64,000 bases of DNA, taken from positions 7,316,001 through 7,380,000 of the forward strand of contig NZ_CP036426.1 in NCBI RefSeq assembly GCF_007752535.1, in the 5' to 3' direction. A program made the position numbers and the translations under genes. The notes beneath the pieces are model-generated. The model was not told the DNA's origin. It ran no database searches and worked only from the letters and a program-made list of their open reading frames with translations. How positions within the stretch are numbered: position 1 is the stretch's first letter; each line of letters begins with the position of its first letter. The stretch is from Tautonia plasticadhaerens. GTDB taxonomy: Bacteria; Planctomycetota; Planctomycetia; Isosphaerales; Isosphaeraceae. Below, in pieces: positions 58,442 to 64,000 of this stretch.

Positions 58442-58942
58442 ATGATGGCGGCCGAACAGCTCCGACTCAATGCCGATGAACGGGCCGACCTGGTCGCCTA
58501 CCTCGACGGCGAGCTGACCGGGGACCGGAGCCGGGCGATCGCCGAGAAGCTGACCCGGAGCGTCTCCGGGCGCCGGGAGGTCGAGGCCCTGGAGTCGACC
58601 TGGGGGCTGCTCGACCTGCTGCCCCGGCCCCGGGCCGGGGAGGAGTTCGCCGAGCGGACCCTCTCCCAGGTGATCGACGCCCCGACGAGCGAGGCCCGGC
58701 TCGTCGGCGCCGCCCGGGAGACGATCCGCAGGGTCCTCGCCCTGGCCGCGATCGCCGCCGTCGTCTCCCTGGGGGCGGCGGCCGGCTATGCCGCCGCCCG
58801 ATGGCTCTGGCCCGACCCGACCGCCCGGCTGGCCCGGGATCTGACGATCGCCGAGCGGCTGGACGACTACCAGGCGGTCGGCGGCCTCGACTTCCTCCGC
58901 CGGCTTGACCAATCGCCCTTGTTCAAGGAGACGCCGGACTGA
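58442..58942 (+). CDS. Single-span membrane protein, anti-sigma-like layout
   Basis: Start at ATG 58442 (MMAAEQLRL), with GAGGCGG just upstream; a GTG at 58421 is possible. The N-terminal cytoplasmic part (ERADLVAYLDGELTGDRSRAIAEKL) resembles the start of anti-sigma factors but the zinc-binding H-x3-C-x2-C motif is missing. A membrane segment spans about 100-122 (VLALAAIAAVVSLGAAAGYA). No sigma factor gene is nearby. It is followed after 17 bases by an exported protein gene, probably co-transcribed. Confidence 0.65.
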   Translation: MMAAEQLRLNADERADLVAYLDGELTGDRSRAIAEKLTRSVSGRREVEALESTWGLLDLLPRPRAGEEFAERTLSQVIDAPTSEARLVGAARETIRRVLALAAIAAVVSLGAAAGYAAARWLWPDPTARLARDLTIAERLDDYQAVGGLDFLRRLDQSPLFKETPD

Positions 58943-58959
58943 CCGGCGCACGCCCCTCG

Positions 58960-60042
58960 ATGCTCACCGGGTTCCGGTACCTCGGCCCCCTCCTCGTGAC
59001 GGCCGCCTCGCTCCCCGTCGTGCTGGCCACCGTACCCCAGGGGCTCGACCGCCTGGCGTCGATGCCGACGGGGGTCCGCCTCGAGTTAACACGCCGGCTC
59101 GATCGCTTCGACCTGCTGCCCGACGACCGGCAGCGGCAGATCCGGGAGCTGGACGACGCCCTCAACCGCCTCGACCCCGACGAGCGACGCCGCCATCTCG
59201 ACCTGATGCGACGCTTCGGCGCCTGGTATCGCGGGCTCGACGAGCGGGCCCGGGCGGAGCTGGACGCCGCCCCGGCCGCCGATCGGCTCCGGCTGGTCGA
59301 ACGGATGCTCGCCCCGGCAGGCGTCCCGGAGTCCCCCGGCCTCGAGCCGGCCCTCTGGGTCCGGGCCGACGCCTTCAACCCGGTCCCGCTCTACGACGCC
59401 TCGGCGCTGCTCCGGGTCTGGGCGGGCCTGGACGCAGACGGTCGTCGCGCGGTCGACGCGGCCCGGTCCTTCGACGGGAAGCTGGAAACCCTCCGGGGAC
59501 TCGGTCGGGCGGGCGGGATCGAGCCGGCCCCGGCCGTCCGGCGGGAGTTCGAGCGGATCCTCCAGGCCCAGCTCGGGCAGGGCCTGCGGAGGTTCCGGGA
59601 GCTGTTCGACGAACAGGACCGGCCCCCCCGGGCCCCGGTCGAGCCGGGAGGGGCGGTGGCCTGGCTGCTCGACGCCTTCGGCTCGACCCGATCGAGGCCG
59701 CCGGGCCCGGCCGCCTCCCGGCTGGCCTCGGCCCGGCTGGCGGCGCTCCGCCTGGCGGAGCTGGACTACCTGCGGGGGCTCCGGGGTCGCCCCGGTTCCG
59801 GCCCCCCGGCGGATCGGGCCGACCTCTCCTCGTTCGAGGCCCGGCTGCCCGACTGGTACCGGGGGACGCTCGACCTGCTCCCCCCCGAGGTCGCCCGGCT
59901 CAGGCTCCGGGGGCTCCGGGAACTCGCCCTCGGCGACCCGGAGCTTGAGCGGTGGCTCTCCTCGGCCCCCAGCCCGCCCGGCACCTCCCCCGCCTCGAAC
60001 GCCCCCGGGGGCGGCCGACCCGCGCCCGGCACGGCGTTCTGA
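58960..60042 (+). CDS. Exported helical protein, DUF3106-like repeats
   Basis: The 360-residue protein begins with a hydrophobic signal (YLGPLLVTAASLPVVLATV). The body contains repeated helical units with LDRFDLLPDDRQRQIRELDDAL, RRRHLDLMRRFGAWYRGLDE and ARAEL, a pattern like DUF3106 proteins. The C-terminal part is Pro/Gly-rich. It overlaps nothing and ends 43 bases before ribD. Function unknown. Confidence 0.6.
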   Translation: MLTGFRYLGPLLVTAASLPVVLATVPQGLDRLASMPTGVRLELTRRLDRFDLLPDDRQRQIRELDDALNRLDPDERRRHLDLMRRFGAWYRGLDERARAELDAAPAADRLRLVERMLAPAGVPESPGLEPALWVRADAFNPVPLYDASALLRVWAGLDADGRRAVDAARSFDGKLETLRGLGRAGGIEPAPAVRREFERILQAQLGQGLRRFRELFDEQDRPPRAPVEPGGAVAWLLDAFGSTRSRPPGPAASRLASARLAALRLAELDYLRGLRGRPGSGPPADRADLSSFEARLPDWYRGTLDLLPPEVARLRLRGLRELALGDPELERWLSSAPSPPGTSPASNAPGGGRPAPGTAF

Positions 60043-60085
60043 CCCCGAGACCGAGCGACGAGACCCAGGAACGGGGGAGCCGGAC

Positions 60086-61231
60086 GTGACCGAGCCGACG
60101 ACCGCCGACCGGGCCGAGGAGGACCGCAGGTGGATGCTCCGGGCCTTGGCCGAGGCCGCCCGGGGCCGGGGCCTCGTCGAGCCCAACCCGATGGTCGGCG
60201 CGGTCGTCGTCCGGGACGGCACGAGGGTCGCCGTCGGCCACCACGCCCGGTTCGGCGGCCCCCACGCCGAGGTCGTCGCGCTCCGGGCCGCCGGGGAGGG
60301 CGCCCGGGGGGCCACCCTCTACGTCACGCTGGAGCCCTGCTGCCACGCCGGCAAGACGCCTCCCTGCACCGAGGCGGTGATCGCCTCCGGCGTCTCCCGG
60401 GTCGTCGCCGCGATGCGGGATCCCTTTCCCCTGGTCTCCGGGGGCGGCTTCTCCCGGCTCCGGGAGGCCGGGGTCGCCGTCGAGTCGGGCCTGGAGGGGC
60501 GCGAGGCCCGGATCCTGAACGCCCCGTACCTGAAGCGGCTGGCCACCTCCCGCCCGTTCGTGACGGCCAAGTGGGCGATGACCCTCGACGGCAAGGCCGC
60601 CTGCGCCTCCGGCGACAGCAAGTGGATCTCCGGCCCCCGATCCCGGGCGATCGTCCACGAACTCCGGGGCCGGATGGACGGCATCCTCGTCGGCATCGGC
60701 ACCGCGATGGCCGACGACCCCGAGCTGACCGCCCGCCCGGGAGGCCCGAGGACCCCGGCCCGGGTCGTCCTCGACCCCGCCGCCCGGCTCCCGGTGGGCT
60801 CGAAGCTGGCGAGGACCGCCCGGGAGGTCCCCGTCTGGCTCGCCGTCTCCGGGCGCGCCCCGGCCGATCGGCTCGACGCGCTCCGGGGGCTCGGCGTCGA
60901 ACCCCTCCCGTTCCCGGGAGACGGGCCGATCCCGATCCCCGGGCTGCTCGACGAGCTGGGCCGGCGGGGCCTGACCAACCTGCTCGTCGAGGGGGGGGGG
61001 CGGGTGCTCGGCGCCTTCCTCGACGCCGGCGAGGTCGACGCGGTCGAGGTCTTCGTCGCCCCGATCATCGAGGGGGGAGACCACCCCTTCGGCCCCGCCC
61101 GGGGGCTCGGCGTCCCCCGGATGGCCGAGGCCCTCCGGCTGGCCCGGCATGAGGTCCGGGTGGTCGACGGCGACGTTGCCCTGAGGGGACACCTCGCCCG
61201 CCCCTGGCTCGAACCGGCCGACGGCGCTTGA
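60086..61231 (+). CDS. ribD: Bifunctional riboflavin biosynthesis deaminase/reductase
   Basis: A GTG (60086) with GGGGGAG seven bases upstream is the most likely start, giving 381 residues. The N-terminal deaminase has PHAEVVAL (His60, Glu62) and the zinc ligands in EPCCHAGKTPPC (Cys85, Cys94). The reductase domain (from about 155) has VTAKWAMTLDGKAA and LLVEGGGRVLGAFL. RibD performs two consecutive steps from the GTP-derived pyrimidine in riboflavin synthesis. No other rib genes or FMN riboswitch were seen nearby. Confidence 0.95.
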   Translation: MTEPTTADRAEEDRRWMLRALAEAARGRGLVEPNPMVGAVVVRDGTRVAVGHHARFGGPHAEVVALRAAGEGARGATLYVTLEPCCHAGKTPPCTEAVIASGVSRVVAAMRDPFPLVSGGGFSRLREAGVAVESGLEGREARILNAPYLKRLATSRPFVTAKWAMTLDGKAACASGDSKWISGPRSRAIVHELRGRMDGILVGIGTAMADDPELTARPGGPRTPARVVLDPAARLPVGSKLARTAREVPVWLAVSGRAPADRLDALRGLGVEPLPFPGDGPIPIPGLLDELGRRGLTNLLVEGGGRVLGAFLDAGEVDAVEVFVAPIIEGGDHPFGPARGLGVPRMAEALRLARHEVRVVDGDVALRGHLARPWLEPADGA

Positions 61232-61325
61232 CCGGCCCCCCGCCTTGCCGATAAAGTCGACGGGGGTCCACCGATAGGAGATCGATCGCCCGTCCGTCCC
61301 CAACGAACCAGGAGGGTCCGGTCCG

Positions 61326-62015
61326 GTGCGGGAGCCCCACCACGACACCTCGAGCCCCAAGCCGGCCCCCAAGGCGGTCGTCGGCCGCCTGAGCCTGTAC
61401 CTCAGGCAGCTGGAGAGCTTCGGCCGGCAGGGCCGGGAGACCGTCTCCAGCAGCCAGCTCGGCCAGGCCCTGGGCCTCAACGACGCCCAGGTCCGCAAGG
61501 ACCTCGCGTACTTCGGCCAGTTCGGCCAGCCGGGGCTGGGCTACCGGATCGACGACCTCGTCGTCGAGATCCGGGGCATCCTCGGGGTCGACCGGGACTG
61601 GCCGACCGCCCTGATCGGCCTGGGCAACCTCGGCCGGGCGCTGCTCGGCTACAAGGGGTTCCGCCTCCGACGCTTCCGGGTGGTCTCCCTGTTCGACAAC
61701 GACCCGAGGAAGCAGGGCCACGCCTTCGACGGCCTCCCCGTCCGGCACACCGACGAGCTGCCCGCCGCCGTCGCCGACGAGGGCCTCCGCCTGGCGATGA
61801 TCTGCGTCCCCGCCGACGCCGCCCAGCGCGTGGCCGACCAGGTCGTCTCCGCCGGCATCCGGGGCATCCTCAACTTCGCCCCCACCTCGCTGTTCGTCCC
61901 CCCCGAGGTCAGCGTCGTCGCCGTGGACCTCAGCGTCCAGCTCGAACACCTCGCCTACTCCGTCCACAACCTCCACGGCTCCGGGGCCACCGACGACGTC
62001 TCCGCCGCCGGCTAG
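61326..62015 (+). CDS. rex: Redox-sensing transcriptional repressor Rex
   Basis: A GTG start (61326) with AGGAGG about nine bases upstream gives 229 residues. The N-terminal winged helix has VVGRLSLYLRQLESF and NDAQVRKDLAYFGQFGQPGLGY, a Rex hallmark, followed by a Rossmann domain with LIGLGNLGRALLGY and a C-terminal helix (VQLEHLAYSVH). Rex leaves DNA when NADH binds. No Rex operator of the TTGTGAA type was recognised in the window. A tRNA gene follows. Confidence 0.94.
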   Translation: MREPHHDTSSPKPAPKAVVGRLSLYLRQLESFGRQGRETVSSSQLGQALGLNDAQVRKDLAYFGQFGQPGLGYRIDDLVVEIRGILGVDRDWPTALIGLGNLGRALLGYKGFRLRRFRVVSLFDNDPRKQGHAFDGLPVRHTDELPAAVADEGLRLAMICVPADAAQRVADQVVSAGIRGILNFAPTSLFVPPEVSVVAVDLSVQLEHLAYSVHNLHGSGATDDVSAAG

Positions 62016-62061
62016 CGCACGAGGCCGGCCCCGATCGAACCTTCCCGACCGCGCCGGTGCC

Positions 62062-62070
62062 TGCTATACT
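62062..62070 (+). promoter_or_regulatory. Extended -10 promoter of tRNA-Gln
   Basis: TGC directly followed by TATACT (62065-62070) is a good extended -10 (TGnTATAnT), 28 bases before the mature tRNA 5' end. The -35 region is poor, as often with extended -10 promoters. Confidence 0.5.
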
Positions 62071-62098
62071 GGCGATCGAGCGAGGGGCGTCCCGCCAT

Positions 62099-62170
62099 TA
62101 CCCGGTGGTGAAATTGGTATCACAACAGGTTTTGGTCCTGTTTTTCCAGGTTCGAGTCCTGGCCGGGTAG
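62099..62170 (+). tRNA. tRNA-Gln (anticodon UUG)
   Basis: All arms fold: acceptor TACCCGG/CCGGGTA, D stem GTGA/TCAC, anticodon stem ACAGG/CCTGT with loop TTTTGGT (anticodon TTG), T stem CCAGG/CCTGG with loop TTCGAGT, and discriminator G. The gene is 72 bases long and lacks an encoded CCA end. It reads CAA and, by wobble, CAG. Confidence 0.95.
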
Positions 62171-62214
62171 CTCCGACACCGCCCCCCTCATCGCGGCCGA
62201 CGGACCACGGACGA

Positions 62215-62248
62215 GGGCCCCCCGGGGTACACGATCCCCGGGGGGCCC
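62215..62248. terminator. Bidirectional hairpin between tRNA-Gln and the YCII gene
   Basis: GGGCCCCCCGGGG (62215-62227) and CCCCGGGGGGCCC (62236-62248) form a perfect 13-bp stem with an 8-base loop, between two convergent units. Confidence 0.6.
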
Positions 62249-62277
62249 GTCCCATTCCCGACCTGGGTCCCTGGCCC

Positions 62278-63159
62278 TCAGGCCTCCAGCGGGACCCAGA
62301 CCTCGATGCCCCCCGTCCCCGACGCGGGGTCGAACGCGTTCGAGTAGCGTTCCAGGCACGGGGAATCGGCCGAGAGCCGGAGCCCGCACTCGGGGGCCCA
62401 ACGGGACCAGATCGCGTCGATCGTGCCCGGGAGGCCCGAGACGTGGCCCGGGTGGGCGAAGACGGCATAGCGCCGGGCGTCGACCTTCAGCGCCCGGAAC
62501 CCCTCCGGCAGCCCCTCCGCCGACGAGACGGCCACGCCGGCGAGGTAGTCGAAGGTACAGCCCGGGGCCGCGTTCCAGCAGGCGCCGAAGGAGTCGTCCC
62601 CCACCCTCCCGGGGATCTCCCCGAGGCGCGTGGCGAGCCGCTCCCACTGCCGGGGGATCCGCGCCCGGGTCTCCGCGTCATACGACTCGGCCAGCCCGGC
62701 GAGGAGCAGTTCGGGGGCCTCTTGGAAGGTCGGCGAGGTCAGCCCCAACGCCCGGGCCCTGGTGGCGGCCTCCTGCTCCCGGAGCTCCGGGGTGAACGCC
62801 TCCCCCAGGTCGTCGGCCTCGACGATCGGCCGGATCTCCAGGTCGGACTCCCCCGGCATCGGGTTCGGGCAGCGCCTCGCCCAGGAGATCGCCTCCTCCA
62901 TCGAACCGACCTTCCAGATCCAGAACCCGGCAATCAGCTCCTTCGTCTCGGCGAACGGCCCGTCGATGACGGTGCGATCCGCCCCGGAGAAGCGCACCCG
63001 GGCCCCCTTCGAGCTGGGCTGCAATCCCTCGCCCGCGAGCATCACGCCCGCCTTGGCCAGCTCCTCGCAGTAGTCGCCCATCGCGGTCAGCAGCTCGGTG
63101 TCCGGCAGCTCGCCGGCCTCGGAACTCTTCGAGGCCCTGACGATGACCATGACTCGCAT
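62278..63159 (-). CDS. YCII-domain protein fused to a GyrI-like domain
   Basis: I start at the ATG 63157-63159 (MRVMVIVRASK), giving 293 residues; the open frame upstream is shadow of the VOC gene. Residues 1-120 are a YCII-related (DGPF) domain with VIDGPFAETKELIAGFWIW. Residues about 150-293 are a GyrI-like/AraC effector-binding domain (RYAVFAHPGHVSGLPGTIDA, WAPECGLRLSADSPCLERY). YCII proteins are often encoded with ECF sigma factors; GyrI-like domains bind small hydrophobic molecules. The combination suggests a ligand-binding or stress role, not an established enzyme. Confidence 0.82.
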   Translation of the reverse strand: MRVMVIVRASKSSEAGELPDTELLTAMGDYCEELAKAGVMLAGEGLQPSSKGARVRFSGADRTVIDGPFAETKELIAGFWIWKVGSMEEAISWARRCPNPMPGESDLEIRPIVEADDLGEAFTPELREQEAATRARALGLTSPTFQEAPELLLAGLAESYDAETRARIPRQWERLATRLGEIPGRVGDDSFGACWNAAPGCTFDYLAGVAVSSAEGLPEGFRALKVDARRYAVFAHPGHVSGLPGTIDAIWSRWAPECGLRLSADSPCLERYSNAFDPASGTGGIEVWVPLEA

Positions 63160-63212
63160 GACGTCCCCCCTCCGGGTCTCCCGGTTCGGTCCTCGGCCCG
63201 ACTCCCGGGCGG

Positions 63213-63641
63213 TCAGTCCTCCGGATTCGCCATCATGACCATCCAGCCCACGCCGAAGCGGTCGGTGAGCATGCCGTAACAGGGGGACCAGAAGGTCTTG
63301 CACAGCGGCATCTGGACGCTCCCGCCGCCGGCCAACGCGTCGAAGGCCCGATGGGCGTCCTCCTCGGTCGGGACGGCCAGCGCCAGCCGGAAGCCGTCGA
63401 ACCGGGAGGCGTCGTCGCAGCCGTCGGACATCATGATCGGGATGCCCCGGACCCGGATCGACGCGTGCATGACCTTCTTCTCGAACCCCTCCTGGAGCAT
63501 CCCGGGCGGCGGGGGATCGGGGCTCTCGTCGAACCTCATGAGCATCTCGACCTCGGCGCCGAGCGTCTCCGTGTAGAAGGCGATGGCCTCCTCGCAACGG
63601 CCGCCGAGGAACAGGTACGGGGTGATGGTCGTCCGGGACAT
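63213..63641 (-). CDS. VOC-superfamily (PhnB/glyoxalase-like) protein
   Basis: The 142-residue protein shows the PhnB-like pattern TPYLFLGGRCEEAIAFYTETLGAEV and MHASIRVRGIPIMMSDG, ending in DRFGVGWMVMMANPED, a typical VOC fold. Two adjacent genes encode YCII proteins on the same strand, suggesting one transcript. The substrate is not predictable. Confidence 0.88.
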   Translation of the reverse strand: MSRTTITPYLFLGGRCEEAIAFYTETLGAEVEMLMRFDESPDPPPPGMLQEGFEKKVMHASIRVRGIPIMMSDGCDDASRFDGFRLALAVPTEEDAHRAFDALAGGGSVQMPLCKTFWSPCYGMLTDRFGVGWMVMMANPED

Positions 63642-63750
63642 GAGTTCCCCCTCGGGACGGGTTGGTGGTCGTCGAGGGGGGGCGGCCCGATCGGCCGCCT
63701 CCGCCCCTCCCCTTCATGGTCGATCGGCCCCGGGTCGGATCGACACCGGC

Positions 63751-64000
63751 TCAGGAAATCGGGGCGGCCCCGCGGAGGGCGGAGAGGTCGAAGATCGGCC
63801 GGACCTCGACCGAGCCGAACCGGGCGCCCGGGTGCCGGGAGGCGACCTGGACGGCCTCGTCCCGGGACCGGGCCATGATGACGTAGTAGCCGCCGAGCAC
63901 CTCGTTCGTCTCGGCGAAGGGGCCGTCGGTGACCTGCCTCAGTCCGTCCCGGACCCGGACGCTCGTGGCCAGCTCCGTCGGGTGCAGCGGCGAGGCGCTC
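63751..64000 (-). CDS. YCII-domain (DGPF) protein, 5' end beyond the window
   Basis: On the minus strand an open frame from the window end to a TGA at 63751-63753 encodes DGLRQVTDGPFAETNEVLGGYYV and ends VRPIFDLSALRGAAPIS, a YCII-related domain. The N-terminus lies outside the window. It is a paralogue of the N-terminal part of the protein at 62278-63159; the gene beyond the window edge is often an ECF sigma factor in such clusters (inference). Confidence 0.78.
   Translation of the reverse strand, partial: SASPLHPTELATSVRVRDGLRQVTDGPFAETNEVLGGYYVIMARSRDEAVQVASRHPGARFGSVEVRPIFDLSALRGAAPIS

Overview
The window is chromosomal DNA from a very GC-rich planctomycete, most likely of the Isosphaeraceae type (inference). 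The evidence is two large exported proteins with an N-terminal LEPR-XLL-like tag ([18 protein letters not shown]), a PEP-CTERM protein, an ECF sigma factor overlapping a TPR receptor kinase, a lipid A gene (lpxA), Bat-type von Willebrand proteins and several small proteins I know mainly from planctomycetes. Most of the window is ordinary core genome with third-position GC close to saturation. Almost every frame is therefore open on both strands, and many long antisense frames are shadows.

Layout. 1-7.4 kb: end of an Ala-rich protein, a LolA-like/TlpA thioredoxin, then a minus-strand ECF sigma / small protein / zinc anti-sigma / exported protein group, a small membrane protein and queE. 7.8-10.8 kb: sigma factor overlapping a Ser/Thr kinase. 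11-17 kb: PEP-CTERM protein, TPR-peroxiredoxin, membrane protein, LEPR-XLL protein, then a 0.9-kb gap with dispersed repeats. 17.9-20.5 kb: purEK and a convergent prmC. 20.6-25.7 kb: NfeD-like protein and a bat operon with fused batB/batC and a possible frameshift in batD. 25.9-29.7 kb: DEAD-box helicase, two small conserved proteins, a PerR-like regulator and TatD. 29.8-32.7 kb: surface protein with a collagen-like repeat. 33-40 kb: nusA-infB-rbfA with an endonuclease III-like gene. 40-46 kb: fasciclin protein, then purL (fused to two PurS-like modules), a NYN nuclease-like gene and purQ. 46-52 kb: sialidase-metallopeptidase, YbaK, dut, SDR, DUF4149-like, DHH phosphoesterase.

From about 52.0 to 55.0 kb the base composition falls sharply. 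A compact three-gene minus-strand cassette of unknown function lies here between two imperfect direct repeats of about 190 bases. This is the clearest foreign or undescribed element in the window.

55-64 kb returns to core genes: a Gfo/Idh/MocA oxidoreductase next to lpxA, small exported and membrane proteins, ribD, rex, tRNA-Gln(UUG), and a cluster of YCII (DGPF) and VOC proteins truncated by the window end. Purine synthesis is the pathway best represented (purE, K, L, Q, with PurS activity probably inside PurL). Translation and transcription (nusA, infB, rbfA, prmC, ybaK, tRNA) form the second theme.
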